A stretch of 64,000 nucleotides of DNA, taken from assembly GCA_014773175.1 (NCBI GenBank), contig VXCM01000967.1, forward strand, positions 1 to 64,000, read 5' to 3'. Positions 11,421-33,301 of the stretch are shown piece by piece. The first letter of the stretch is position 1. Each line of letters starts with the position of its first letter. Under the pieces are notes generated by a model. The model had not been told where the DNA came from and made no database searches. It saw only the letters and a program-made list of their open reading frames with translations. Source of the stretch: Lucifuga dentata. Lineage: Eukaryota; Chordata; Actinopteri; Ophidiiformes; Bythitidae. The translations under genes were made by a program, and so were the position numbers.

Positions 11421-12407
11421 CATAGAGACAGTAAGTCCACCCTGACCTACATTTTCAACCTGTAAACAGCAGCTTCATCAGAAGGACACACATTTATTTT
11501 CATGATAGTATTCACCTGACCCCCACCTGAGGGGTGTTTAGTGTAACCGGGGGTTTTAACAATTAAAAGAGGTACACAGCAGAGTATAAATTTAAAAAAA
11601 AGGGATAGTGAAACATATCAGAAGCTTCCTGTTTCAGTGTTTACCCTCCAGGAAATTCAACATTTACTCCAGTACCCAGATGCATGAGTTGTTACACTGT
11701 GATCTAAATGTAAAAACACAGGAGATTCCATTGCCTAGTTCGGAATAAAACACAAAATTAGAATCTACTGTCACTCTTAATTGACAGGTCATATAATCCA
11801 GGGACACTGAACAGCTAAATTTAATTTATTAAGTCCAATTATTCATGTTTTGTGGCACAGTTATGTTTGTTTACATCAAGAATAGTTACAGACTTAAAAC
11901 AGGCTTATATTTTGAAGGAATATGATAAACCTGAATAAATCTAAAATAAATCTCAATAAATTTCACAATGATGTCAAACAAGTTAAGGAATGTTAAGGAA
12001 TAATTTTTGGAAAATCAGGTCTGGATCCGTAGGGCATTTGTCATAATTTTGTCAATTTCCAAAGTGAAATAAATGACTCTAAAAATCACAGTTACAGTTT
12101 TTTGTTTTTAATGAGAAAATATTCATAATATGTATAGTAGGTGTATAACTGTGAGCCTTACATGTGCTATAAAATAACAGAGCAGAATATGAGCATACAA
12201 ATGGTTAACATAGGAAAAGAGGTTATAATAAGATTGCTTTAATACACACAGATAGTGTGTCTCACACTGAAGCTCACGGCTTCAGCAGGCAGAGCCAAAC
12301 AAGCCCAGCATGAAAAATGATAAATAAAATCATCTTTGCACCATAAATTCAAACAACAAAAGCATAATAATAAGTCACACAATTATAACTCATCTGTGTG
12401 CGTGTGA

Positions 12408-12456
<49 letters not shown>

Positions 12457-15400
12457 TTACCATTTCAAGGGCAAGTACACTTTTACATTGTAATGCAGCT
12501 ACAGTAAATCAGGGAAGAAGCCATTTGTCTCTGATGATTTAACTCAAATCCTGCTGGAAATAAAGCTTAAATAGATGCTCATCATACAATTGGCATCCTT
12601 AACAGGCCACTGCAAATAATATTACAAGAAGACTTGTTTATGAAATTTATCCTGAAAAAAATCCTTGATCTTAACCTTTCCTGCAAAATTTCTCGCAGGG
12701 GATTCATTAGCATAGCAGTAACAAGTGCTTTTCTTACTGTTTGACAGCTTACATCTTGTTTCTGAAGTCTGGGGGGAAAAAGTCATTTACTGACAGCTGC
12801 AAGAAAATAAACCACAACTACATATCCATAAATAAAAACAAACATCCTTATCTAGACTTCCCATTTGTCTATTAATCTCATGGCAAAATTAATCTCATGT
12901 CAGGTTCAGCGACACTCTACCACTGTTGCATTTGTGGTATCGCAATGTCTGTCTTACAGGGACACTGGTCCGTTAAATAATTTTCAGTTTATATATTATT
13001 AAATGTGTATTAAAAAAAACAACAACAATGTGGATTCTCTGGAACATAAAAAAATAGTGAGTGTTTTCTTCGGGGGAAATGCACAGGCACAGCTTAATCT
13101 TAATTTCTTGCAAATTAGATCATTTGTCAAGAGTTAATGTGTGCTGGCATTCTTTAGTTTTTGTGCAAAAGGCATCAAAACTGTCGCTGTGAAGTTAAAT
13201 GAGAGTCCATTGGTACATTTACATGCACACTATACAGTACAACATTTATGTCTGTACTGCTATTGATGGATGGAAATGATAGGATCGGTTTAGGAGAGGA
13301 AGCAGGGAGTGCTTACATGCATGACTAAATTGACTTAAAACTTACAATTGCATAATCTAAGGCTGTTACTCAAAGTACAAGAATGTCAATTTCTACCAAA
13401 TTCAATGTGATTATGGTGTTTACATACTTTTGAAAAAAAAAAAATCAATGTATTGCCTTAGTCAGATTAGAATTGAAGTTATAACGTGCATGAGTCTCAC
13501 TGAAAATTCCTCAGTTTACGTTACATTTCAGGCTATCTGAGGCACAGTCAGGGCTTAAGTGTCTTTCTGAAAGACACTGAATAGGACACAGACAGGTGTA
13601 GTGATCAAACCTGCGACCTTTGGTTTACAGGATGACATTCTAATGCTGAAAAATGGTGAAAATAAGAGTAATTTTGCTACTGTTCAGTTAAAGTGGTTCA
13701 AAAAACATCTACAGTCAGGCTGACGTCGTATTTTCTATGTGAACTCCCATTCAAATATAGTCCAAGAATTCATGTGATGGTGTTTCAAGTTGAACCTTCA
13801 ACTTGTCGGTCCACTGTATTGTTCTCACTCACTCAACTTTTCATTCTTTTTATGTAACAGATAATCATATCGATCTCTGGACTTGGCAAAAAAAACCTCT
13901 TCATTCCCATTTTGTGGCTGTAAAAAGCCAAATCTTTCAATAAAATATGCTTAAAACTGACAAACCTATCAAATCTCCTCCTGTCTGTTCAACCTTTAGC
14001 CCCTTAATGAGTCTTTCTACTGAGATCAGTCAATATTAGATGCTGACCTGCTATGCCACTTTCTCTTGTTGTGTGGTAGTTTGTTATGAAGTGAATAAAC
14101 AGGAAAGGAGTGTAATTTCATGCACACAATATTTTTTAAATAGACGCAGAGCTTAGGCTGACCATTGGTCTTTTCTAAGTAACAACATTCCGATTTGGTA
14201 TAACAACTTTTTAAAAAGCTTTTTTGTAATTTTTTTTCTTATCAAACTCTATCCTCAGCTAGCAAGGTATAGTAGCTACACAACAGAATCTCAACATACA
14301 TCTTTATATATCAAATACACATTCCTACTTCAGTATAATACATGAAACAATTGCTTACATCAGAAAGCACAACAAAGCAACGTAAGTGATTTTTTTTAGA
14401 ATACAAAACCTCATGAACAAAATCCCAAACATGACTCTCAATTAACTTCCCTCTGTCTTCCTTTCCCATCTCCTCCTCTGTGAACTTACAGCACTTTTTA
14501 GGAGAGAAGTCATTGAGAAAGCCACAGAATAGTGATTTTAAATCTTTCTACTGGGTCACACTTGTTACCTATTTTGCCTAAAGTCTACCCAAACCGTAGT
14601 AGTACAGGAGAGGATAAAATACATTATACGTATCATGCATCCAACAGTGAGACAATCTCAAGCAGAGTTTACACACGATCTAAGGCGAAGTTGCACTGTG
14701 ATGCAAATCAGAAGTCAGTTTTGGAGCCTTCCCTGCTCATATTTGACAATTCAAAAAGCTAACCCTCAATAGATTTAAATGCAGATTCTCTAAAGGAATA
14801 TCACATTGCTGCAGTGTTCCTTTTAGTTGCAGAAAATAAAACCTTACGAGCCCTCGAAATGATGCTTTGGGTCTCAAGTCTAGCTCACGTACAGCCTTCT
14901 GCAGCATCAATAAATTCCAGAATGACTCTATGGAGCCTTTCTGACATGTCAGACCAGTACTTTGCTCGACAAAATAGTATTTCTCTTTTGCACTAGGTTG
15001 TATTTTTAAGGTCTGTAAATTGATTTGGACACAGGGCTGAACTCCTTTCTTGCACAGATTTCGGTCACCTTTCATTCAGCCTGTTAATCTGCAGATACTT
15101 GGTTGTCTCTTGCATCCCCTTTTTTCTGTTGGTAATCAAAACCTTTCAGCACACTTGGGGATGATTAGGTTTATATCAAGGGCACAATACTGAAAACTCA
15201 AGTCAGCAATTGTCAAGCAACATCTCTAAAAGGAAATCCTTAGATCATCCCTATTTTAATAATGAAACAAATATAATGTTGAAGTCCTTGAGGTTCCACA
15301 AACTTTGCATCCCAATCCAAACTCTAAAAGAAATCTCTCCAAACATCAAAAACCCTTTAATATATGTGTATTGTTTCTGTTGTCTTTCAAAATGTCTCTT

Positions 15401-15748
15401 GCATCATTGAACTTTGACTGCGACCCTTTTTTTAAAACTCCACAGTCCCAAATGACCCCAATGTGATGCTCCAAATGTCTCAGCTTTAAAGTCTCTCACC
15501 TTACTCAGTCACAACATACTATTACCCACGCCACCAGTCCTCATTGGTCATGTAGGTCATGTGATCATCAGAATACTATTTGTAAAATAAATACTGCTTC
15601 CATTGCTTGTCCTATTACCTTCACTTCCTCTTCTCATTCTCTTTGCCTTTTTCTTCCAGTCTCTTCATACCACTCTTCCTCCTTCCTATAACTGTTGGCC
15701 TGAACAGTCTCAGAAAGGAACACTTTACTTTTACTTTTACTTTTACTT
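11421..15748. other. Spacer / possible akap2 3' UTR
   Basis: About 4.3 kb between slc46a2 and the akap2 stop codon. It is AT-rich with a (GT)n tract at about 12413-12453. Part of it probably belongs to the akap2 3' UTR, because it directly follows the stop at 15751-15749 on the minus strand, but no defined end can be shown. The short frames at 14532-15075 are not recognised. Confidence 0.45.
13535..13655. repeat. Dispersed fish repeat fragment
   Basis: Contains GTGTCTTTCTGAAAGACACT and then ATCAAACCTGCGACCTTTGG, the arrangement seen in a common interspersed fish repeat (a self-complementary GACACT block followed by a GATCAAACC-type block). A weaker relative is at about 24620-24690. I cannot name the family with certainty. 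Confidence 0.4.
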
Positions 15749-23354
<7,606 letters not shown>

Positions 23355-23516
23355 CTGTTTTGATGAAGACACACAAACATAAAAAACATGTTTAAGAGAT
23401 CAACTCATTCTCATGATCAATGTAATGAAAATGATGTTTGCCCATCAAATAAATTAAGCATTTTATACCTCCATTCCCATTTTCTTTAAAACACAGACAC
23501 ACATTTCACTTACACA

Positions 23517-23553
<37 letters not shown>

Positions 23554-26500
23554 TCTGTCTGTCTGCATTGCAGTAGCAGGTTAACCCTTAAGTTAATAAA
23601 CCTCTGCAGCAGGAATATGTTCTGACTGGTTCTTACCACTAAGGGGCGCTGCCTCACATGATGCTGCTTCACCAAAAACTCAAAATCTACCATCCATTGC
23701 ACTTGAAGTTCACTGAAAGAGCTAATATATAGGTGATGGAAGTGATTAATGTCACATTTACAACTTGATACTAAAGTATTTGACAACACCCATAAACTTG
23801 AAGGCAGCTCATTTATTTTATAGTGTTCAGAGGAGAATGCTTGTTGAGAAAGTGGAAATAGCGATGTATCTTGAGCATTTACAACTACAGTTGGGGATAA
23901 CTGCAGCTCTACATACTACTTGACAGTATGTGTCCATTAAAATACTTTTCAGCTTATCCTGGAAAAAGATTTGAGTCAGATGGTACTACCAGTCATTGCT
24001 GCACACTTATGAGTACATCATTAGTAGTTGTGAGGTAGGAGTATATCACCTCTGGGATTAAAACCATCAACTGTCCAGAAACACAGCCTGCAGCAACTGA
24101 TGGTATAATTGACAAATAACATATTCTGTTGTCTAAATGTAATAAAACCTCCCTCTGAATAGCCTGAAAATTAAACTCAGCCTGACAACATTATACATTA
24201 CATCATTACCTTATCCACGTGAGTTTTAGCTCACAATGTGTCACAGTTTTAGTAGATGATGTATATAATAGATAAAAATGAGAAGAGATATAACATGACT
24301 AAGTCAATGCAATCAGACCAACTGTGTTATGCAGTGATAAAGTAACAATCACCCCTTAATGAAGTACTGAGTACTGTGATGTTATATTCTTAATCAGAAT
24401 CTATTATATCTTCTACCCGATTTAGCGATTTTGTTTTTGATGAATTATTATCATTAGTGTATATGTTGCATGTGCTTTGCCTGAGAAATCCTGATTGTGT
24501 AATACAACAGAAACATTCAAAATTTTCTAAATAAAATAAAGTTACCTAACCTCTGCAGTTTTTACCCTAACCCATGCTTTCACTGACAGTATTACTAGCA
24601 TTGATTGACTTACTAAAAGACCCTTCGATGGGACACACAGCTGAGGACGCATTTGCAGGGATCAAACCTGTGTCATTTGGCAGCCATCCAGCTGACTATT
24701 CCAGACATGCTGTTAGTTATGTTTAGAAACTCCTGCCTATAGACCTTTCTGGGTTTGTATTTGAGCCACTGGCAAAAAAATTGTTTGGTTGACTGTTCTA
24801 GTACTTTGTACCATTACACTTCCAAGGATATGTTTACTGGCATGAGAGGCTGTTGACACCATCCACTATAAGGTGTGTTCAGAGAGGTCTGTTCATTTAA
24901 AACACACATAGCCATACAAAAGAAAGTCTTTCCGTTTTGCTCTGACTTAAGCTAAAATCCCCTATCACACAACTGGACTGTTCAATGTTATATAGTAGGC
25001 GGTGTACACTGTGCACTGTACTACATTATCAATACACAGACTTGGATGTGTACATCGTGCCGTGCACTAATTGATGTTACTGTTTAATGTGAAATGTTTT
25101 ATTTCAGTTCAATAGAATGATTCTGGTAATAATCTGGTATGTAATGGGTTAACTACGTTTACATTCCATGGTGATTCATATCATAAGAGTTAAATTCAGT
25201 AGAAAAAGTACTGGTTCATTGACATCCTCGGATGCTCCTAGCATGCTACCGTGGCTAGTGGTTAGTTAGTTAGTTAGTTAGTGGTTTACTTTGCATTAGT
25301 GAATCCATGCAGACCGAACCCAACCTACTGCTATTTTATACCATTTTATACCAGAATCATAGAAATGTCCATTGATGTAAACTTTTCAATTAAATGAGTT
25401 TTTTTTGTGTGTGTGTGTGCCAAAAGCCATTTTTACAGGTCTAAAATGTCATATCCTCCTTCTGGATCTACACGTCCATTGGCTGCTTGTAGGATCGCAG
25501 TCATGTTCCATTCTAGTCCGGCCAGGATGGACCATCCAAAGCAAACACATCAGAAAATACTCTGAAACTTAAACCTGTTCAGTGTGTAGTACACTATGTA
25601 ATCTGATGAGCTACTGGGACCCAATGGGCACAGAGTCAGGATTGTGAAGTCAGACTAAGAATTAACATAAAAAGCACAACCTAACCTCTTCCCTTGATCT
25701 CTTTCTCTTCTCTCTCTTTTGGCGTCTTGATTCTGTTCAGCAGAATCTCCCTCTGTGCTGCTCTTTTTTATGCCTCTTTCATCTGCTGCTTCTCTGTGAG
25801 GTTTTTCAGTGAACAAATAGTGGTCAGTGAAGTCACATGGTGGATTATTACACCCTGACACTCTTCAACAAATCTTCCCTTCTCCTTTCCCTCATAACTC
25901 TTTCATCCGCACTCTTTTTTTCCTCTGCTCTTCTCTTCGTCTCCTGTTTCTACTTGGAAAAAATTGTCCTCCGGGGGCATCTTAGTGACCCCTCTTGCTC
26001 AGTCACATGCTAATCTCCCTGTTTCCTCACTATATACTGTGTCATTAAGCAGAAATATCTGAATAAACATGTTCTCATAACATCAAATTAACATTTTAAG
26101 CCTAGATGTGAAACTGTGATTTTAATGTAAATGTCAGATTTGCTGTTCTGTGTCAGTTGCTATAAATAAAACTGATTCAACAGCTAAGACATGAAGTGAC
26201 ACACACATTCTAGGCTGAACCAGTTTGTTTGGGTTAAAGCAATGGCCATCATATCTAATGAGCACACACAGTTCACCAAGGCCGAACAACAAGCCTAGAC
26301 AAAATTAGTCGAGTTAAATTCTGGAGTTCAGAGAAAGAAACCACTATAATAAACATTTTTTTTTGGATCTAACTCGCTAAACAAACTTCAACACGTGCTG
26401 AAAACAGAAACTCCTTGGCGGAGATCACAGAGCATAAAATACTGCCCACACGATTTAACTGCAAGCACGACAATGAGCATTTACCAAAAGAGACAAAGTT

Positions 26501-29356
26501 TTAGCATTACCACCGAAATTGTTTTTTAACACAGTGTGAGAAAAACAGACACTGTGACCTTGCACCTAATGGCATCAACCGATTTCAACATGAGAAAGTT
26601 GTTTCCCTGCACGGAGAAATAAAAGGTGGACAAAAATAGAAAAATATTCAAACTAAATGTCTTCCTTTCTTATTAATACCTTTATTCCTTATTTTTTCCC
26701 ATTTTCATTCTCCACAAGACAAATGATTTTTCACTTAGAGTTAATGACATTAGTGATCATGTGAGGGCTGGCTGTACATCACACACTCCCTGCTTCTAAC
26801 ACACACATACACACACACAATAGATCATATAATTATAAAACAGCACTGTGTGTGTGTGTGTGTGTGTGTCCAGCAGGCAGGACAGTACAGTGGGGGAGGA
26901 TATCCTGTTACTGCCTGAGGAAAACAGCACTACAGGAATGTCTCATATGGAACACTGTGCTCAAACAGACACACTCACACATGCACATGCACACACGCAA
27001 ACGCACAAAGAGAGCACATGCGACAGTGCAGCGGTGCATACCTGTACGAATGTCCAAGCACTGTGTGTGTGTTTAGAGAGAGTGTGTCTGTGTGTGTTTG
27101 TCTGTATTTCTTACTCCCATTGAGTTGAGCTGACATTCCAGGCATAACTACCAGTCCTCAAGGCACGGACTCTAATATTTGTGATGACGGACAGTGTACA
27201 CCAGTCTGGTCAGCTATAAAATGTGTGTGGATGTGCAAGTATGCATTTATGTGTGTGTAGTTATTGAAACAAATCATGTAACTTTCATGAAAAAGGGCAA
27301 AATACTTTTTTTAATTATCATTAGAGTAGTTGTTACTTTTCTACATAACATTTACAAGAATGTGAATAAGTTACATATTAAGAATGTCATAATAGCCTTA
27401 CACTGTGGCAAATGCCATGGTTTGTCATCTGTGTGTGTTTTTTTTTTTTTTAATAAAATTTCAAACAAGAATAGAAATAATAGGAATTTGGAGTCAAAGA
27501 TCAGACTTTGGTTTGTTATGGATAGTTAAGCATGAGCATTTGGGGTCAGAATTAGATGAGATTACACTTAGGATTACGTTAGTAAAATTTGTTCAAAATT
27601 TTAAGTAGGATTACATTTATTTTAGGGGAGGGTCCATTAATTATGCAGTGGAACAGGTGTTTATCTTTTTTCAGATTGTAGAAAAATGAAAAATCCTCTT
27701 TCCATGTCAATTTACAAGTACAGATTAATGTTAGGCGTGTATCAGAGGGTTAAGATCAATGTTGGGTTTGGGAATCAGTCACATAAAGGGAAATTTGTAA
27801 GAAGTACAGTAATCCCTGTGTGTGTGTCTGAGTCGTGCTGTCTAAGTGCTGTCTCATTCTCTGCCTGTCGCCATTCCTATCACATCTGGAAATGCTTATG
27901 CTGACTGTGATGCACTGAAAACACAAACATACACACAATGAGAAACATGCACACTGTGGCTACATGCCTGAGAAGCGGGGGGGTTAGTAAGCAAACACAC
28001 AAATACACCCATTACCCCGAGTTGAAATACATGTGCTGTCTTTGTACTTTATTTCTATGTCTGAGCTGTAGACAAAAGTGTAAAAGTGAAACAAAATGAA
28101 ACGATGCATATCCTCAAACATGCGTACACGTGTCCACACACACACCTCCTGTGTAACCCAGTGTCCCTGCTCAGTCTGTGCTCCCGGCTCTGTTTCCTAG
28201 CTAAATATGATCCTGTGTAGTAATTGGAGCCCGCTGCTGGTTTAGCCTGGTGTCTTCTTATCTAAGTACCCTGAATGGAGGATCCAGGCCCAGCAGCGCT
28301 ATCAGGACATGGTTTCAGTCAGTCTAGCCTCAAAGACATTTCAGGGCTGAAAATTGTGTTGGTCACTACTAACATGATACATAGACATACACGATAGACA
28401 GCATAATGGCTGGTCTGAATGGTTGGTCAGACACAAACAGGTGGGCTAAGTTAGGGTGTCACCACCTCTGCTTAACAACTGACAAAACTAAACAACCAGA
28501 TCCTGCTTATAATATAATACAAAAAAAATTTACAACCACTTTAATACCAATCAACAGAGGATTAATGGGAATTAAGCTTAAAACATGCTGGACTTTTTGC
28601 AATGCCAGCATTTCTCTTTCTTTTTTTCTCTTCTTCCTCTAATCTGCCTTTTAACAACGCCCTCTCTATGTGAATTTAATGACTCCATAATCCATTTACA
28701 AATTGGAGATGAATCTTTACAAGCGGTCGAGATGTAACACCTCACCCGCTCTTGTCCTCTCTCCCTTTTTCTCATCACATTAGATGCATTTTATCTAACA
28801 GTCCAGATGTGTCGTGAAAATCCCTAATAAAGAATTTTTAAAAAATGCTTTTGCTTAACTCTACAAAGTTTAGTCGGGTTATAAACAGTTGGTTACTCAC
28901 CTGCTGCTCTCAGAAGTATCTTGTCTCTCAATAGTAGATGACCTATTTCACTGTTATCTTAAGTCCGTAGCACAATTTGAGAAGCAAGATTTCTTCAGAT
29001 TTTTAGTATTGAAATCACTTCTACCATCCCTGTTTGTATCTGCTTAATATAAGCCTTATCTGTTTTCTATTTAGCTCAGTTCAGATCAGTTCAGCTTTGG
29101 TCTGTGCTGTTCCAGATAGTGGGAGTGCCGGACTTTTCCCTGGCCAAGCCTTTTCCTCCTCTTCTTCTCCTCCTTTTCCTCCCCTCCCATCTCTTTCCTC
29201 TCCTCCACAAAGCCTCTCCTTTCTCAGTAACATTCCTGCCGGCCGCTCAGTAAGCTGTGATGTCACGGGCTAAGTGTGTGTTGTGTGAGCGTGTGTGCGT
29301 TCATTTCTCCAAATGCTCTCATGCACAAAGACCCCTTCTGTGCAGGCCCTTTTCCT

Positions 29357-29420
<64 letters not shown>

Positions 29421-30902
29421 NACACACACACACACACACTAAAAACATCCACCCTGTTGCTCCTCACTCCTCCCTTCCTGTGCAAGACCGGGCCCTCTGT
29501 CTCCCCCTCCATCCTTCTCTCACCCACTTTTTCTTTAACTTCAAACCCAGAGAGAAAGAGAGAGAGAGGGGGAGAGAGAGAGAGGGGTGATGAAGAGATG
29601 ATGAATGATGAAAGGTGGAGGAGCTGACAGGAAGGTAATGGGATTTTCTTCTGTCATCATCAGTATAGGACTGTTTGACTCAGATCACTCTCATATTAGT
29701 GTGACTTTTTATTAGGGTCAGACTGATAAATCGGACTGATATTCACCATTCAACAAAAATCAATCAGCTCCAGGAGTGTCAGACTGGAGTGAAACCTGCT
29801 GCATCACCTGAAAGTATTTACTTATTGGTGGTGTTTCAGAGGCTTTTCTAAACTCCTCAAAAAAAGTTAAAAAAAAAGAAAAAAAAGGAAAAAAGTGAGA
29901 AGCTAAATCTTTTTCTTTTTTGGGTAATATTTAACTTAATTAAATATTTATACAAACTATCACCTTTTGGCAGCCTTAATCCAAAAATTATAGTGTAAAC
30001 TGACTTTTGCTGAACTCAGTTTTTATGTTTGTGCAAGAGACTGAGTCAGTCTCAGCTTGGCTGTATTAGCACACGTGTGTGTGTGTGTGTGTTTTGTGTG
30101 TCAGGTCATAAGATCAGGCTGGTGGAAACTAGAGCTGACCTAAGTCATGGTTCACTTTCTCTGCCCACAAACAGCACATGGAGTCATGCTGGAAACTCTT
30201 TTCACTCTAATTTACAGAAGCAACCAGCGCTGTTAGCAGCAGCTGGATGATGGAGGTGTTGGTACCAGCCAATGTCACAACACATTACAGTAGCTTCATG
30301 ACAAAGCAGCTTCATGACAGCATTTACCAGAATGATATATTACCTCTCCTCTAGATATTCATTTTGGTCTAACTAGTTTGCTCACTCCTCTGTAATGTGA
30401 AAGCCTGACTTTATGCTACAGGAGGAGTGGGATGGGGGGTGAGGGTGGGGGTGTATGGGACTTTTCCAAAGAAAAGATATGCACCATCAATTAAACTCTA
30501 TCTTAACTTTAATGTACCATTTTCAGTCCAGTCAAGCATTAGTCAAGCGTTGGTATTAAAATTGTACAAGGACATAAGAGAGGAATTAAATGCTTTTCAA
30601 CTCACAGTTTTGTTGGCCTTTTCTTAAACTCCCATTTGTCTTCCAATTTAAGCTGTAATGCTGCCCTAATATTTTACCAAAGTGAAATTTGATAGAAATC
30701 AGAGCAGCAACCATAACTGCAAAGCAATCAATGCAAAAGCCAAGGTCCACCCAGCAGCTTAATGTCCTGTCAGAAACAGTGGCTCACACTGTTCTCAATC
30801 TATGAAATCTATATGAATAACTGCTGCAACATAAAATAGCTAAATGAATGTAACACTGTAACACAATCCTAATATGCAGAAAAATCCATCCTAAAAGTTC
30901 CA

Positions 30903-31181
30903 TCCATCCATTTTTGTTCGCTTATCCAGGTCCGGGTTGCAGTGGTAGCAGACTAAGCAGCCTGGCCCACACTTCCCTGTCCCTGGCCAGGCCCTCTAAC
31001 TCCTCCTGGGTGACTCCGAGGTGTTCCCAAGTCAACCGGGAGATATAATCCCTTCAGCATGTTCTGGGTCTTCCCCAGGGCCTCTTCTGAGTTGGATGTG
31101 CCTGGAAGACCTCCCTAAGGAGACGACCAGGGGGCATCCTTACTAGTTGCCTGAACCACCTCAACTGACTCCTTTCGATGT
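30903..31181 (-). mobile_element. RTE-type LINE 3' fragment
   Basis: Read on the minus strand, this resembles the C-terminal coding and 3' end of the common fish RTE-clade LINE (Rex3/Expander type). The remembered consensus motifs are RWL/RWFR, RMPPGRL, RPRGRPR-like and a tail ending GGATAAGCG then ATGGATGGATGG. The frame is broken and the copy is severely 5' truncated. Confidence 0.7.
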
Positions 31182-31236
31182 GGAAACTTTTGGGATGGAA
31201 AGGACTCAACTGACTCCTTTCATCCCAAAAGTTTCC
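31182..31236. repeat. Near-perfect hairpin beside the RTE fragment
   Basis: A 23-base left arm (31182-31204) and a 22-base right arm (31215-31236) are reverse complements apart from one extra base, with a 10-base loop (CTCAACTGAC). The sequence CAACTGACTCCTTTC occurs at the LINE edge (31162-31176) and again from the loop onward. Confidence 0.85.
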
Positions 31237-32038
31237 TGCTCAAATAGAGAAATTACAAGGTCCTGGTGACTTTCTGGGCCAAAAATAACTCAGAGCTATA
31301 TGATGAAGACAAATTGGTCAGAGATAATTGGGGCAGTAACCCAATTATTGCATTAGCACGGGGGACACATGTTCAATTCCTGAATGGGTTATAACACACA
31401 AAGAGACTTGTGATCATCATTATGCTAGAGCTGATGAAGAACTGAGTGCAGTAACGGAAAAACTGTTAATGATGAAAAGAGAGATTGTTAGAGAAAGAAA
31501 GACAGGCACTGAGCGAGGAAGACAGCAAGTGTATAAGGATGTGTATGTGTGTGTGTTCCTTTAACTGGGTCAGCACTACTAGGTCAATAAAGAATAGTGC
31601 CCAGAGCAGTCTCACATCAATAAACTTGATCATGATTGATCAAAAACACAGCACACTAACCTTCACAGCACATGGGACACATACACACCATATACACACT
31701 TTTCCTTCCAGCTGGCAATTGCTATTTTGCGTAACACTGCAAAAGCTGTAACCTTTTAACATTCATGAAGAAATTCAAAAGGGGGAAGCATTATATTCTT
31801 ATCAACTTGCCAGATGATAAAGATAGCAACGCTGAATTAAAAGATGGGCATTGACCGCTTTAAGAAATGAAAACAAATGATAATACAAAGTAGAGGAAGC
31901 AGCTGATTGGATAAAAGCCTATCACAGCTCACAGCTCATCCAAACAGGAAACCAGGAAGCTCTGTATCTATGGAAATGGCTGCGGACACAGGAAATGCAC
32001 CAAAAAAATAGGGACCACCTGCACTTGAAACACACACA

Positions 32039-32096
<58 letters not shown>

Positions 32097-33114
32097 ACTA
32101 GCAACATGCTGCAAAGTTCAATGAGGTTAACATTTGGCAAAACAACATTCCGGAAGCCAACAACCAAACCAGCCAGTCTAATCCAAACTAGAGAAAAACT
32201 CAGAGAGCTCATACAACAGATCTGATTTCACTGTTTCAACCCAAATAATTCCAGAGTTTTATTCTCATTATTTTGAAATCAGATGTGTACGCAAGATATA
32301 TCATGTAAGCTCATTGAACAGTGGTATTGTGGACATCATTGTCTTCTGGATCTATATCAAACAGTCAAAACTGAAAATTGTTAAAAAATAATAGTGCTGA
32401 ATCAACATAATTTTAGCTAAACATTGGTGTTAGTTGCCTTTTTGTAGTTTATTTGGTAATGCACAGTGACACCACAAACGTGACCCCTGTCCCAGCAGAT
32501 ATTTTACTCCATTAGATTTAGATCAATATCTGGATCTGGGATAAACGGCACCTGTTGATAGTCCTTCATAGCATACAGGCTTTACATGCCTGAAGTTTTC
32601 TGATTGAGAGTGGTGTCCCATCTATCTACAAAATTTTATGAAAATCTGTCTATTACTTCTGAGATATTCTGCTTATAAACAGATAAACACAATCTCCTTG
32701 AAAAACTGATAATAAAAAAAAAACTGACAGATGAGCCTACAATAAACATTTCAGAAATGTAACAGGTAAACATAAATGCAATGCTTAACCTATTCAATCT
32801 GTACTGCAGGTGGTAGCCATGAAACAATGTTCACCCAATTCAAGAAGGCTTAATGTAGATGACATAGTGTTTCTATTGTGCATCTCCACTGAGTTACAAA
32901 CACAGACATTTAAGCACAGTAATGACGTATTGTAATGTTGCAATAATACCAACAATGAAGGTCATTTTCACCTACCCACTGCCAGAGTGTGACACAGCAA
33001 CCACACTGAGATCATGTCAAACCATCTTTTGAGGTTTAAGTGTAATAGAGGAATGCTCTGCATGTCTAGACTCATGGCAACAATTTGTGTCCCTTTTGAA
33101 GCTTCTCAAGTCAC

Positions 33115-33152
<38 letters not shown>

Positions 33153-33241
33153 AACCCGGACCCGTGGCCCACCATGAGACGACAAAGGGCTCAACGGGTA
33201 CTGGAGTGAGACTGTCTAGGCTGAATACTAATGATACACTC

Positions 33242-33301
<60 letters not shown>

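Noticed and set aside
25655..25861. Charged minus-strand frame with an AG|GTTAGG-like donor as a possible hidden exon
   Set aside because: Composition fits a coiled coil, but there is no similarity to PALM2 or AKAP2 that I can recognise and the acceptor is weak.
29081..29266. Minus-strand glycine/glutamate-rich frame as an akap2 first exon
   Set aside because: Purine-rich low-complexity sequence, no good donor in phase and no similarity to the known AKAP2 N-terminus.
31320..31400. Possible tRNA-like sequence with GTTCAATTCC box
   Set aside because: No cloverleaf could be drawn and no A box is correctly spaced; at most a decayed SINE trace.
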